From: Saccharothrix sp. ALI-22-I
Lineage (GTDB): Bacteria > Actinomycetota > Actinomycetes > Mycobacteriales > Pseudonocardiaceae
Reading direction: 5' to 3'
Assembly (NCBI RefSeq): GCF_001984175.1
Contig: NZ_MTQP01000060.1
Coordinates: 1 to 64,000, forward strand
DNA: 64,000 bases
A model generated the notes under the pieces. It did not search any database. It saw nothing but the letters and a program-made list of their open reading frames with translations, and was not told the DNA's origin. Made by a program: the position numbers and the translations under genes. Positions 1 to 8,702 of this stretch are shown piece after piece; position 1 is the first letter of the stretch, and each line of letters begins with the position of its first letter.

Positions 1-28
1 GGACCACCCCCGCTCGCGCGGGGAAGAC
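1..28 (-). CRISPR. Leader-proximal type I-E CRISPR repeat (array runs off the window)
   Basis: Read on the minus strand, these bases form a repeat-like unit with the inner palindrome CCCCGCGCGAGCGGGG and the ending GGTGGTCC. This matches the general plan of type I-E repeats in actinobacteria. It lies downstream of cas2 in the cas transcription direction, where the leader-proximal repeat of an I-E array is expected. Only one repeat is in the window, so spacers and array length cannot be seen. Type assignment rests on the adjacent cas genes. Confidence 0.65.
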
Positions 29-242
29 ACTTCTTGACCAGCCACGTTACGACGCCGGAGCCAGTTTTAGCATCGGTTTGCTCGCGGAACCCGATAGCTG
101 GGTGGTGTCGTGTGAGTACCTGTTGCGCTTGAGACGGGACCGCTGTCGGAGTAGCCCGGTCCGGTGAAGGGCCGCCCGCGGTCGTCAATAGATGATCTTG
201 CCTGGTGGGCGGCGACATGGTGTCAGGGCGGGTGGCGGTGGG
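29..242 (-). promoter_or_regulatory. Presumed CRISPR leader
   Basis: These 214 bases lie between the end of cas2 and the first repeat and carry no credible gene. By position this is the leader, which would hold the array promoter and the Cas1-Cas2 integration signals. It includes stretches less GC-rich than its surroundings, such as TTTTAGCATCGGTTTGC near base 64. No specific IHF-like or promoter motif is claimed. Confidence 0.5.
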
Positions 243-602
243 TCAGCGTTTGCCGTAGCGGCGTCGGCGGCCGGCTGTGCTCCAGTTTTTGCCGCCGGGT
301 GCTTGTGTGGTGTCGTCGTCGGGTTGTGGGTCTGAGGGGCGGAGCATGAGTTGGATGCCGTCGTAGTCGACGGGGTGCCAGGTGTGGTGGTGGACTTTGA
401 AGTCGAGTCCTTGTTCGTTGTCGGCGTGGTGGACCATGATGGCGCGCCCGGTGCGGACCATGTCGACGACTCGTGCCCACATGAGGTCGCGGACGCGTTT
501 GCTGACTTTGCCGACGAACACGCCGGGGGAGATTTCGAGTAGCCAACGGGTGAGGTGGCCGCGGAGACCGACCGGGCAGGCCGCGACGACGATGACTGTC
601 AC
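243..602 (-). CDS. cas2e: Cas2e, CRISPR adaptation endoribonuclease-fold protein
   Basis: This 119-residue protein is the Cas2 subunit of the Cas1-Cas2 spacer integrase. The beginning MTVIVVAACPVGLRGHLTRW and the segment ISPGVFVGKVSKRVRDLMW are typical of the I-E type Cas2, which has an extended C-terminal tail; here the tail is Lys/Arg-rich. The GTG start at 602 overlaps the cas1 stop codon (599-601), so the two genes were translationally coupled. It looks intact. It cannot support adaptation unless its partner cas1, which is frameshifted here, is supplied or corrected. Confidence 0.9.
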   Translation of the reverse strand: MTVIVVAACPVGLRGHLTRWLLEISPGVFVGKVSKRVRDLMWARVVDMVRTGRAIMVHHADNEQGLDFKVHHHTWHPVDYDGIQLMLRPSDPQPDDDTTQAPGGKNWSTAGRRRRYGKR

Positions 603-1578
603 AGGTCGTCGTCCTCGTCGTGGTAGTTGGTGCCGCCCGCGACGGCGCGGCCGTTGTCGTCCCAGAGCATGACGACGTTGCGGGACTCGAAGTCCGGGTC
701 CTCGAAGGCTTCCGGCCCGTACTCGACCAGGCCGTCGTCTTCGCGGAGGAGGGTTTGATGTCGCGGACGCAGTGTTCGAGGAAGGCGCCGTCGCGCATGT
801 GGTCGCGGACGGCGCGGCGGGTTTCGGTGCCGATGTCGGCGACGTCGCGTGCGGTGATGTCGAAGGCGACGGGGATGGTGATGTCGGCTTTGTAGAGGTC
901 GGCGATGTCGTAGACGAAGGACCGGACGTGTCCGGTGTGGACGAAGCCGAGGCCGGGTGCGCAGCCGAGTGCGACGATGACGGCGTGGACGACGCCGTAG
1001 AGGCTGGTGTTGGCGGCGGAGAGGGCTTTGTTGACCGGTGTGCCGGAGTCGAAGTCGTCGGGGTCGTAGTCGCGGCGTTGCCAGTCGATGCCGGTGCGTG
1101 TGGCGTGTTCGCGGTAGAGGCGGCGGACGCGGGCGCCTTCGCGTCCGCGGAGTTGTTGCATGGTCAGGCCGGTGGTGTCCTCGCCGGGGAAGCGCATGGC
1201 GTACATCTCGCGGGCCACGCGCAGTCGGGTGCGGGTGTTGGACACGAGGTTGGCCTGGATCTCCAGCAGGCGGGAGGAGCGGGCCAGGGAGCGGCCGTGG
1301 GCGTAGTAGCGCACGCCGTGTTCGCCGACCCAGACGGCGGTGGAGCCGCTTTCGGCGAGCAGCACCATGGCCTGTTGGGTGACGTTGGTGCCGGGGCCGA
1401 GGAGCAGTGCGCCGAGGGTGGCGGCGGGGATGTGGACGGTTCCGCGTTTGTCGGTGGCGGTGATGGCGTTGTCGTCGCGGTTGACGACGCAGTGTTCCAG
1501 GTAGAGGAACGACAGGCGGTCCTGGGCGCGGAGGAGTTGGGAGAGCGGGACGGGGCGGGCGCCGGGGATGTCAGGCAC
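599..1578 (-). pseudogene. cas1e: Cas1e integrase, disrupted by a one-base frameshift
   Basis: Cas1e is the catalytic subunit of spacer integration. From the GTG start at 1578 the frame reads MPDIPGARPVPLSQLLRAQD and continues through the Cas1 metal-binding region, including TPVNKALSAANTSLYGVVHA and LGFVHTGHVRSFVYDIADLY. After CVRDIKPS, near base 755, the frame fails. The expected C-terminus, LLREDDGLVEYGPEAFEDPD and onward to GGTNYHEDDDL, continues in the neighbouring frame and ends at the TGA at 599-601 that overlaps cas2. A single missing base in the AAACCCTCC stretch explains this. The uncorrected frame would run on across cas2 to base 223. It could be a true mutation or a sequencing error; decay elsewhere in the operon favours a true mutation. 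Confidence 0.85.
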
Positions 1579-1586
1579 GGGACACC

Positions 1587-2255
1587 TCAGGCACGGCGGA
1601 CCGGGGCGAGGGTGAGCAGGCCGCAGCCGTAGCCCTTGGCCGGGCCGATGCCGTTGACCAGGGCGGCGCGTAGCGCGTCGGGGTCGGTGATGTGCAGGTG
1701 GCCTTCGAACACGGCGGTGGACAGGGTGACGTCGGCGCCCTGGCGTGTGAACGAGAGGTTCTCGCGTCCGCGGACGGCGACGTCGGGTTCCTTGTGCTCG
1801 CCGGTGGGGATGGTGAAGCCGTGCCGTTCGGTCCTGGTCAGCAGCCAGTCGGTCTGCTGGGCGACGGTGACGTGTCCGAAGCGCTGGGAGCGTGTCGCGT
1901 CGGGGTTCTTGCGGCGGCTGCCGGTGGGGTTGGCCTTGAGCCGGAACGCCCACTCCTGGCCTGCGGCCAGCGTGTCGAGCAGGGGCTGGTAGTCGCGGGT
2001 GTCCCAGGTGTGGGTGGTGGGCCAGCCGACCTGCTCGACCAGGTGGGTCAGGTCCGGGCGGTGCGGGCTGACCAGGTAGAGCATGACCTGGTGCTGCTGC
2101 CGGTCGACCCGCCACAGCACCCGCCCGCCCGATGCCGGGGCTGGGGCGGTGGTGGGGAAGGCGGCCATGACCGCGGCGTGCAGTTTCTGTGGTGAGGCGA
2201 GCAGGGCGCGGGCATCGCGGCGGGAGGGGTTGATCTCGAATCGGGTCAGGTGCAT
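1587..2255 (-). CDS. cas6e: Cas6e, CRISPR RNA processing endoribonuclease
   Basis: This 222-residue protein is the type I-E crRNA endonuclease (CasE/Cse3), which cuts each repeat and stays bound to the 3' hairpin. It begins MHLTRFEINPSRRDARALLA, carries the typical HAAVMAAFP helix, and ends with the Gly-rich loop GIGPAKGYGCGLLTLAP that defines the RAMP fold. The ATG at 2255 overlaps the cas5e stop as ATGA, consistent with coupled translation. It looks intact, with nine bases to cas1. Confidence 0.9.
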   Translation of the reverse strand: MHLTRFEINPSRRDARALLASPQKLHAAVMAAFPTTAPAPASGGRVLWRVDRQQHQVMLYLVSPHRPDLTHLVEQVGWPTTHTWDTRDYQPLLDTLAAGQEWAFRLKANPTGSRRKNPDATRSQRFGHVTVAQQTDWLLTRTERHGFTIPTGEHKEPDVAVRGRENLSFTRQGADVTLSTAVFEGHLHITDPDALRAALVNGIGPAKGYGCGLLTLAPVRRA

Positions 2256-2989
2256 CAGCTGATCCCCTCGAACGCCGCCATCGGGTCGAACGGATCGGCC
2301 GTGGCCTGCGACGTGGTCACGGCCTGCGGGGCGCGGTAGGCCGGGTTGGGTATCGGGAACGGGTAGCGGTGGATCGAGCGCCAGCCGTAGCGGCGTTCGC
2401 GGGGGTCGAAGCTGATCGGCTCGTCCCGCACGAGTTCGGCGTCGACCGCGTCGGGCGGGCAGTCGATGACGATGTCCCGTTCCACGGTCGGGCTCTGGTG
2501 GCGGCGTTGCACCCACGGTGAGGCCAGCCACGGGTGCTGTTCCAGCCGCTCGCGCAAGGCGTCCTCGCGCAACCCGTGCAACAGCTTGCCCGCCGGCGGG
2601 CAAGAACGTCGCCCGAGGAAGAGCGGGAACACAGGCGAACGCAGCGCCTGCTCCAGACTCTCCAGCAGCGCCTGCTCACCTTCGACGGCCACGGCGAACA
2701 CCGCGTCGGCCAGGTAGAAGCGGTAGGACAGCGGCATGGAGGTGGATCCGTCGCGGGTGCGGGCGGTCTGGAAGTCGCGTTCCAGCTGTCCCGGCTGGTC
2801 GATACGGACCCCGATGCGCAGGTCGAGCAGCTCTTCCAGCGGGTCGGTGCGGCGGCGGCCCTGGGCGGCGGCGAGTATCCCGAGGATGCCGCTGCGGCTG
2901 GGGGCGCGGTCGGTGTTACGGCGTACGAAGCGGCTGCTGGTGCCCCAGGACTGCAACGGGGCGCCCAGCCGCAGGAGCAGGGTGGTCAC
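2255..2989 (-). CDS. cas5e: Cas5e, Cascade subunit binding the crRNA 5' handle
   Basis: This 244-residue RAMP protein (CasD) caps the 5' handle of the crRNA in the type I-E Cascade complex. The start LLLRLGAPLQSWGTSSRFVR is the hallmark N-terminus of the family. The middle segment SPVFPLFLGRRSCPPAGKLL and the Pro-rich C-terminus also fit. The GTG start at 2989 overlaps the stop of the upstream cas7e fragment. The gene seems intact, but the promoter that once served it has been lost together with the upstream half of the operon. Confidence 0.9.
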   Translation of the reverse strand: MTTLLLRLGAPLQSWGTSSRFVRRNTDRAPSRSGILGILAAAQGRRRTDPLEELLDLRIGVRIDQPGQLERDFQTARTRDGSTSMPLSYRFYLADAVFAVAVEGEQALLESLEQALRSPVFPLFLGRRSCPPAGKLLHGLREDALRERLEQHPWLASPWVQRRHQSPTVERDIVIDCPPDAVDAELVRDEPISFDPRERRYGWRSIHRYPFPIPNPAYRAPQAVTTSQATADPFDPMAAFEGIS

Positions 2990-3682
2990 GCCTGCCCCGC
3001 CAGCCGGTCGGCGACCAGGGCACCCACCGCGCGCACGGTCGGGTCGAACGTGCCGCGCCGCGCCAACTCGGCCAGCGGGGCGACCTTCTTCTCGCCCACC
3101 CCGAACACCCACGCGTCCACCGGCTGCTCGTCGAACGCCTCGTGCAACTCGCGGGCATGCTCGGCGAGCCGCCCGATCGCGGCGACGACACGGCCTCCTT
3201 CGACGTCGTCGTCGATGGCTTCCTCGAACGCCCCGACCAGGTTGATCGACTGGGTTTCCCGGACGATGACCAGGACGGCGTCGGGCAGGGTGCGGTTGGC
3301 GAAGGTGTTCTGCTTGCCTGTCGGCATGCTGGACACGAACGCCCGCGTGAAAGCTTCCACCGCCCGTCGGGTCGCCTCGGCGTCGCCGAGGTTGTCGTGC
3401 AACCGGTCCACGTCCACAGTGGCGTAGCGGTAGAGGGTGGAGGAGTTGAACTCGACCGTGCCGATCATCCCGGCTCCGGCGTCTTCCTCGTCGTCGGCTT
3501 TCTTGTGGTCGTCCACGGCGGTGAAGTAGTCGTACTCGTTGTCCACCGCGTGCACGCTCAACGCGTGCGCGACCTGGCAGGCGGCATCGACGTTGAGGTC
3601 GGTGGCGTCGGCGACCATCCGCCCGAACAGCGACACGTCCACCGAGTGCTGCCGGTCCGCGCGTGCCCGTGCCTCCTGCTTA
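2986..3682 (-). pseudogene. cas7e: Cas7e backbone subunit, N-terminus removed by IS insertion
   Basis: Cas7e (CasC/Cse4) forms the six-copy backbone of type I-E Cascade. The remaining 232 residues include DVSLFGRMVADATDLNVDAA, TVEFNSSTLYRYATVDVDRL and TGKQNTFANRTLPDAVLVIV, all typical of the C-terminal two thirds of the family. The first roughly 110-130 residues are absent. The frame enters directly from the inverted repeat of an IS5-like element at 3683. No cas7e N-terminus, cse2, cas8e or cas3 is found beyond the IS; an unrelated gene remnant is there instead. The IS event was therefore linked to a deletion or rearrangement that removed the interference half of the operon. Confidence 0.9.
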
Positions 3683-4573
3683 GACCACATCTCATTTGGA
3701 GGTGTTGTGGGTCAGCAGGCCCAGCTTGTCGGCTCGGCGGTAGCAGATCACCGCGCAGGCCAGCTGGGCGAATGCCGTGAAGTGGGCGGCCTTGCGTTCG
3801 TAACGGCGGGCCAGCCGTCGGAACCGGGAAACCCACTCCAGGGTCCGTTCGATGACGTACCGGTGGCGCCCCAACCGCTTGGCCGACTCGACGCCTCGGC
3901 GGGCGATCCGGGCGATGACGCCCCGTCTGCGCAGCTTCGCGCGGCAGACCGGGTAGTCGTAACCCTTGTCCGCGTGCAGCTTGCGCGGCCGACGACGAGG
4001 TCTGCCGACGGGTCCCTTGACCGGGGCGACGGCGTCGACCACGGCCTCCAGCAGCAGGTGGTCGTTGCGGTTGGCCGCGGAGACGACCACGGTCAGCGGG
4101 AGGCCGCCGCGCTCGCTCATCGCGTGGATCTTCGAGCCGGGTTTGCCCCGGTCGACCGGGCTGGGGCCGGTCAGGTCCCCCCCTTTGACCGCGCGGACGT
4201 GCATGCTGTCCACCGACGCCCGCGACCAGTCGATCGCCCCGGCGAAGCCGAGCAGGTCCAGCGTCGTGCGGTGCAGCCGGGTGAACACGTCCGCCTCGAC
4301 CCACTCGGCGAACCGGCGATGCGCGGTGGGAGAACTGATCCCGAACGAGGCGGGCAGCGCCGACCAGGCACCCGGTCCGCAGCACGTACAGGATGGCCGC
4401 CAACACGGTCCGGTCGTCCAGCCGACGACGGCCCCCGCCCTGGTGGCGTTGCGGCACGTCGGGCAACAACGGCTTCGCCAACAGCCACAACGGCTCCGGG
4501 CACCACTTCTCCACGTCGTTCATCGTTGATCAAGATATCGCCCGCCCGGTAGCACTCCAAATGAGATGCGGTC
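3683..4573 (-). mobile_element. IS5-family (IS427-like) element, copy 1
   Basis: The element is about 890 bp. It is bounded by near-perfect inverted repeats, GACCACATCTCATTTGGAG at 3683 and its complement ending at 4573 with one mismatch. The direct repeat TTA is found at 3680-3682 and 4574-4576, which would be the target duplication. A second copy lies in the opposite orientation at 11992-12884. Copy 1 carries a damaged transposase, so it needs help from copy 2 or another element to move. Confidence 0.85.
3692..4523 (-). pseudogene. IS5-family transposase, frameshifted
   Basis: This DDE transposase starts MNDVEKWCPEPLWLLAKPLL and ends YRRADKLGLLTHNTSK. Relative to copy 2, two bases (TG) are missing just after LYVLRTGC near base 4371, so the N-terminal and catalytic parts lie in different frames. 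The catalytic part is readable from MFTRL at 4288. It has the Asp region IDWSRASVDSMHVRAVKGG and the C-terminal signature GYDYPVCRAKLRRRG followed by RRLARRYERKAAHFTAFAQL. The frameshift G-run has seven G here and six in copy 2. Seven joins the two normal IS427 frames without slippage, but the upstream deletion cancels that gain. Confidence 0.85.
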
Positions 4574-4576
4574 TTA

Positions 4577-5089
4577 GCGGTGATCACCGGGATGACCGGA
4601 CAGGAATGGCCGGCCACCCGGCGCCTGGTCGAGCAGCATTTGTTACCTCTAATGGCCGGGGCGCGGGTCCGCTACATCCAAGTCGCCCGCCGCGGCCCGC
4701 TGCAGGCCGACGGGGTGGACATCCTGTCCGACACCCGCGCGCCCGACCGGCTGCACCCGGTCGGCGCCTGGACCCTGGCCCACGAGATGTTCGACGGCGG
4801 CACCGTTCCGCAGACCACCGGCGACAGAATCTGTAGCCAGCACTTCAAGGCGTGGCCGTTGGACCTGGTCATCGCCGAGCTCACCCAGGGCCGGCCCTAC
4901 CGGCAGGTCATGGGCTACGAACTGGGCGAAGAGCGCCGTGCCGAGCGGGACAAGGAGTACGACACCGAGCTGCGCACCGGCGTGTACCCGTTGCGCGAGT
5001 GGGACGGGGGCTGGGACCGCGCCCGCGCGCGGACGTTCCTGCGGAAGACCTTCGGCGTCGAGTGGATCAAGAGCGCTTGCACCTACTGT
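4577..5089 (+). pseudogene. PAPS-reductase-like (adenine nucleotide alpha hydrolase) gene remnant, truncated at both ends
   Basis: About 170 residues in the frame that runs from 4580 into the downstream recombinase resemble the middle of actinobacterial phosphoadenosine-phosphosulfate-reductase-like proteins of the DndC/PAPS superfamily. Recognisable parts are TGQEWPATRRLVEQHLLPLM, the stretch ending RICSQHFKAWPLD, RPYRQVMGYELGEERRA, and the Cys signature WIKSACTYC. The 5' end is cut by the IS at 4573. The 3' end stops at that Cys motif, where the recombinase module begins. The missing 3' part was not found downstream. It cannot encode a working enzyme. The assignment rests on motif memory, not a search. 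Confidence 0.65.
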
Positions 5090-5125
5090 CTTATGTGGAA
5101 TCTGAGCTGGCTACGTTGCTGGTTC

Positions 5126-6148
5126 ATGATCACAGTGCGCTGGGAGCGCTATCCCTTGGTAGACCAGCATCCTGTAGCCCGTCGGTGGTTGCAGTTCACG
5201 GCGAACATCGGGCGGGCGTGGAACACGGTGGACGCCTACGGGCGTGCGGTGGATGACCATCTCGCGTTCTGCCTGACCGTCGGTGCCACTCCGGAGGCGG
5301 CGCGGCCGGATGTCTTGGCGGCGTGGATCGGCGACATGCATCAGCGGCCCAACCCCAACGGTGGTGTGGGGTTGGCGAACTCGACGATCCAGGTGCGGAT
5401 CGTCGGGGTGCGGTCGTTTTATGACTTCCTTGTCGAGGAGGGGATCCGGGAACGTAATCCGGTCCGGCGTGGACAGTCCAGCCGGCGCGGTGGTCGGGCC
5501 AAGCAGGGGCTGGTGCGCAGGGTGGAGAAGGCGCCGTGGATCCCCAACGAGCACGCGTGGGACCGGATCTTGCGGGCGTGCGAGGCCGAGCCGGTGCGCA
5601 ACCGGCTGATGGTGACCTTCGCCTATGACGGTGCGCTGCGCCGCGAGGAGTTGGTGTCGCTAGAGCCGGGTGACCTGGAGCCGGCCTGGTCGCTGATCCA
5701 CCTGCGGGCGGAAACGACCAAGTCTCGGCGGGCTCGTGAGGTGTCGTTCGGTGCCACGTCCGCGCAGTTGTTGGTGGCCTATCTGCGGCAGCGTGGTGAG
5801 CGGTTCGGCCGGGTTGACGGCGGGTTGTTCTTGAGCGAGTCGCGTCGCAACCGAGGCGAACCGGTTGGGCGATCGAGTTGGTCGAAGATCGTGACCGGGA
5901 TCGCGAAGCGGGCCGGGGTGCCGCAGCTGTCCACGCATACCTTCCGGCACCTGCGGCTGACCGACCTGGCCCGAGCCGGCTGGAGCATCGATGAGATCGC
6001 CCAGTACGCCGGCCACCGCGACCTGTCCACGACGCTGAAGTACATCCACCTGTCCGGGCGGGAGCTGGCCGCCAAGCTGCACAAGGCCACCCGCTCGCTG
6101 CACGCCGACCGCGAACGCCGTCTCGCCACACTGGTGGAGGCATGGTGA
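5126..6148 (+). CDS. Tyrosine recombinase A (site-specific integrase, 340 residues)
   Basis: This protein has an N-terminal SAM-like DNA-binding domain (about residues 15-115) and a C-terminal phage-integrase catalytic domain. Catalytic residues seen are the Arg in GALRREELVSL (about 172), the box HTFR (271-274), His 297 in YAGHRDLSTT, and the nucleophile Tyr about 306 in LKYIHLSG. The ATG at 5126 (MITVRWERYP) is chosen because the frame upstream encodes a remnant of another gene family. The open frame is continuous from 4580, so a hybrid protein is possible. Its end overlaps the next gene by seven bases, implying coupled expression and joint action. Confidence 0.85.
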   Translation: MITVRWERYPLVDQHPVARRWLQFTANIGRAWNTVDAYGRAVDDHLAFCLTVGATPEAARPDVLAAWIGDMHQRPNPNGGVGLANSTIQVRIVGVRSFYDFLVEEGIRERNPVRRGQSSRRGGRAKQGLVRRVEKAPWIPNEHAWDRILRACEAEPVRNRLMVTFAYDGALRREELVSLEPGDLEPAWSLIHLRAETTKSRRAREVSFGATSAQLLVAYLRQRGERFGRVDGGLFLSESRRNRGEPVGRSSWSKIVTGIAKRAGVPQLSTHTFRHLRLTDLARAGWSIDEIAQYAGHRDLSTTLKYIHLSGRELAAKLHKATRSLHADRERRLATLVEAW

Positions 6149-8361
6149 CCATGCGGAACGACGAGCTGACTGCTGCCGAGCGTGAGGCACTCGCCAAGAC
6201 CTACGGGCAGCCTTACCCGCGGTCCAGCCAGGCGCGCCGACGCGTGCTGCATCGGCTGCTGGAGCCGATCGACGAGGTGACCGGCCACTGGCACGAGACC
6301 GCCGTGGCCCGGGTTCGCAACGGCGTGCTGGGCCGGGTGCACAAGGTGCAGCGGCCGTACTGGTGCTGGGACGAGGCGACCTGGATCGACGTCGCCGAGC
6401 AGGCCGGCACCTGCGGCGACCGCGGCCGCCGCGGGCCGGTGGTTGCCGTGGCGAACCTGTTGGGTCTGCACCGAACGCTGCACCACCACGTGCAGGTTCA
6501 GGAGCCGCCGGTGGCCGAGTTGGTCTTCGGTCGCGACACCATGCACACCGTGATCGCCGAGGTGGTCGACACGCTGCGCTCGTGGGACGCCTCCCAGCAC
6601 ACCGTTGTCGGTCAGATCCCGGCCGCGTTGAGCGACCTGCTGCTCGTCTCCGGCACGCCTCGCCTCGAGGATGTCACCGAACAGCAGATCCGCACGCTGG
6701 CCGAGCGGTATCCCACAGGCGCGCGGCGCAGTGGGCTGATCAAAGTCTCCCGAGTGCTCGCGCACCAGGGCATCATCGCCAAGCCGTTGCACAACAACGA
6801 TCCCCAGCGGGGGCCTCGGCCGGACACCCTGTCTACGGTGCCGCCGAGTTGGCTGGCCTGGGCGCAGCGCTGGCGGGCGCTGTCCACCCACGAACCGGGC
6901 ACGATCCGGGGGATGTTCTTGGTGATCCTTATCGCCGGGCGCTGGGCGGCCGAGAAGCATCCCGAGGCGCTGGAACCACAGCTGTGGACCCGCGACATCG
7001 CCGCCGAGTACGTCGCCGACACCCTGCACGCGGTGCACGGGCAGTGGGCCGGGCACAACCGCAACACCACCAGAAAGGGCCAGCCGCTGTCGGCAGTGGG
7101 CAAGGTGCAGCGCATCGACAACCTGCGTAGTTTCTTCTGCGACCTGATCGACTGGGAGTGGATCACACCCAAGTTCGACCCGCGCAAGGTCCTCGCCGGG
7201 CCGCTGTCGGTGCGCGCGCAGATCGGGCCGAACCCGCGGATCATCGACGAGGTCTCCTGGGCCAAGCTCATGGCCGCCGGTCTGACATTGAACAGTGAGG
7301 ACCTCAACGAATACGGCACACCCCGGGCGAGGGCGGCCGCCGAGGGGCGGCGTTTGTACTATCCGATCGAGATGGTCCGCGCACTGGTCGGTGCGTGGTT
7401 GTTCGCCGGGTGCCGCATCGACGAGATCCGCCGGCTCGAAGTCGACTGCGTCGATCGGGACGAGGGCCGCGATGAGAAGACCGGCGAGACGTTCCCGATC
7501 TGTCTGCTGCGGGTGCCGCAGAACAAGACCTCGAGGCCGTTCACCAAGCCGGTTGACCCGATCGTCGGCCAGCTCATCGACGCCTGGCGCCATGTCCGCC
7601 CGCCGCAACCGAAGATCGTGGACCGCAAGACCGGTGAGCACCGTGAGTTCCTGTTCTGCGTCCGCGGCCTGCAGATCGGTCGGGCCTACCTCAACGACCA
7701 TGTGCTGCCCGCGCTCTGCCGCAAGGCGGGCATCCCCGAGTCCGACTCGCGTGGCGCGTTGACCAGCCACCGTGCCCGGTCCACCATCGCCACCCAACTA
7801 TTGAACGCACCCGAGCCACTGTCTATCGCGGACTTGAAGGAATGGTTGGGGCACAAGCACTTCTCCAGCACCCGGCACTACGCGGCGATCCTGCAACGCC
7901 GGCTCACCGCCGCCTACCGCAAGGCCGACTACTTCGCCCGCAACGTGCGGACCATCCAGGTCCTCATCGACCGGGAGACCATCCTGTCCGGCGCCGCAAC
8001 CGCCGGCGAGCAGCCCTGGAAGTACTACGACCTGGGCGATGGCTACTGCACCTACGACTTCTTCGCCAAGTGCCCACACCGGCTGGCCTGCGCACGCTGC
8101 CCCTTCTACCTGCCCAAACAGTCCAGCACTGGGCAGTTGCTGGCTGTTAAGGACGGTGTTGAGCAGATGCTCGAACGTCTCACCCTCACCGACGACGAAC
8201 GCGCCGCCCTCGAAGGCGACCGCGACGCCATCGCCGCGCTGGCCGAACGCCTCGCCACGGTCCCCACCCCGGCCGGTCCGACCCCGGAGCAACTCGGCAC
8301 GGACCGCGCGTTCGTCGCACTCACCGCCGTCCAGGAAAGCCTCACCGGAGAACGACCATGA
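6142..8361 (+). CDS. Large tyrosine recombinase B (739 residues)
   Basis: This unusually long member of the phage-integrase superfamily corresponds in size and position to TnpB of Tn554-like modules. The first 350 residues form an extended DNA-binding region. The catalytic domain carries Arg in LFAGCRIDEIRRLEVDC, the H-x-R box LTSHRARSTIA, then WLGHKHFSSTRHYAAI with the second His and the Tyr. The C-terminal tail has a Cys cluster, YDFFAKCPHRLACARCPFYL, which may bind zinc and is common in this subfamily. The ATG start at 6142 lies inside the end of recombinase A. The gene looks intact. Confidence 0.85.
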   Translation: MVTMRNDELTAAEREALAKTYGQPYPRSSQARRRVLHRLLEPIDEVTGHWHETAVARVRNGVLGRVHKVQRPYWCWDEATWIDVAEQAGTCGDRGRRGPVVAVANLLGLHRTLHHHVQVQEPPVAELVFGRDTMHTVIAEVVDTLRSWDASQHTVVGQIPAALSDLLLVSGTPRLEDVTEQQIRTLAERYPTGARRSGLIKVSRVLAHQGIIAKPLHNNDPQRGPRPDTLSTVPPSWLAWAQRWRALSTHEPGTIRGMFLVILIAGRWAAEKHPEALEPQLWTRDIAAEYVADTLHAVHGQWAGHNRNTTRKGQPLSAVGKVQRIDNLRSFFCDLIDWEWITPKFDPRKVLAGPLSVRAQIGPNPRIIDEVSWAKLMAAGLTLNSEDLNEYGTPRARAAAEGRRLYYPIEMVRALVGAWLFAGCRIDEIRRLEVDCVDRDEGRDEKTGETFPICLLRVPQNKTSRPFTKPVDPIVGQLIDAWRHVRPPQPKIVDRKTGEHREFLFCVRGLQIGRAYLNDHVLPALCRKAGIPESDSRGALTSHRARSTIATQLLNAPEPLSIADLKEWLGHKHFSSTRHYAAILQRRLTAAYRKADYFARNVRTIQVLIDRETILSGAATAGEQPWKYYDLGDGYCTYDFFAKCPHRLACARCPFYLPKQSSTGQLLAVKDGVEQMLERLTLTDDERAALEGDRDAIAALAERLATVPTPAGPTPEQLGTDRAFVALTAVQESLTGERP

Positions 8362-8372
8362 ACACCCAGCCG

Positions 8373-8600
8373 CTACTCGGATGCGTGCCCGAACAGCACC
8401 TCGCCGTCACTGCCGCCGAGCAGAAACACGAACCGGGTGAGATCAGCGCGAAGCGCAACGGAGTCGTAGGCGCGGTTTTCTACGAAGCCGCCCAGCCACG
8501 TGTCGAGTCGAGCGGCATCCGCGGCGAGCCAGTCGTGCAGGAACTGCAACAGCTCAGCGAGTTCAGCGACGTCGCCGGTGTCCAGGTTTACTGTAGGCAC
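8373..8600 (-). CDS. Small conserved acidic protein of the recombinase module
   Basis: This 75-residue protein reads from a GTG at 8600: MPTVNLDTGDVAELAELLQF followed by LHDWLAADAARLDTWLGGFV. It is acidic, Leu-rich and probably helical, with no signal peptide. I recall similar short proteins beside paired recombinases in actinomycetes but know no function. It converges on recombinase B with only 11 bases between the stops. It may be the third component of the module or an adjacent cargo gene. The overlapping plus-strand frame starting at 8358 looks like a shadow of this gene and of the phosphotransferase beyond it. Confidence 0.6.
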   Translation of the reverse strand: MPTVNLDTGDVAELAELLQFLHDWLAADAARLDTWLGGFVENRAYDSVALRADLTRFVFLLGGSDGEVLFGHASE

Positions 8601-8702
8601 GGGTCCTATCTTCGGTCATCTGACGGCGCCGACATCCGAGACCTGGCGCGTGGACGCACGCACACTCTGGCTGCGAGCGACCGTTGCCTCACAACCTGCC
8701 GT

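Larger units (their letters stand above)
5090..8640 (+). mobile_element. Tyrosine-recombinase module (Tn554-like gene order), boundaries approximate
   Basis: Two overlapping tyrosine recombinase genes of unequal size (340 and 739 residues) are followed by a small convergent gene. This arrangement recalls the tnpA-tnpB-tnpC set of Tn554-type elements and of recombinase-in-trio modules, though here the third gene is on the opposite strand. The left edge is placed where homology to the PAPS-reductase-like gene stops after codon 5087-5089. The right edge is uncertain and may lie anywhere between 8600 and 8700. No terminal repeats were recognised, as expected for tyrosine recombinase elements. Confidence 0.55.

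Noticed and set aside
5779-7797. 672-residue minus-strand open frame
   Set aside because: It is antisense to both tyrosine recombinases, and its composition is that of the complement of GC-rich coding DNA. The plus-strand genes have clear catalytic motifs.
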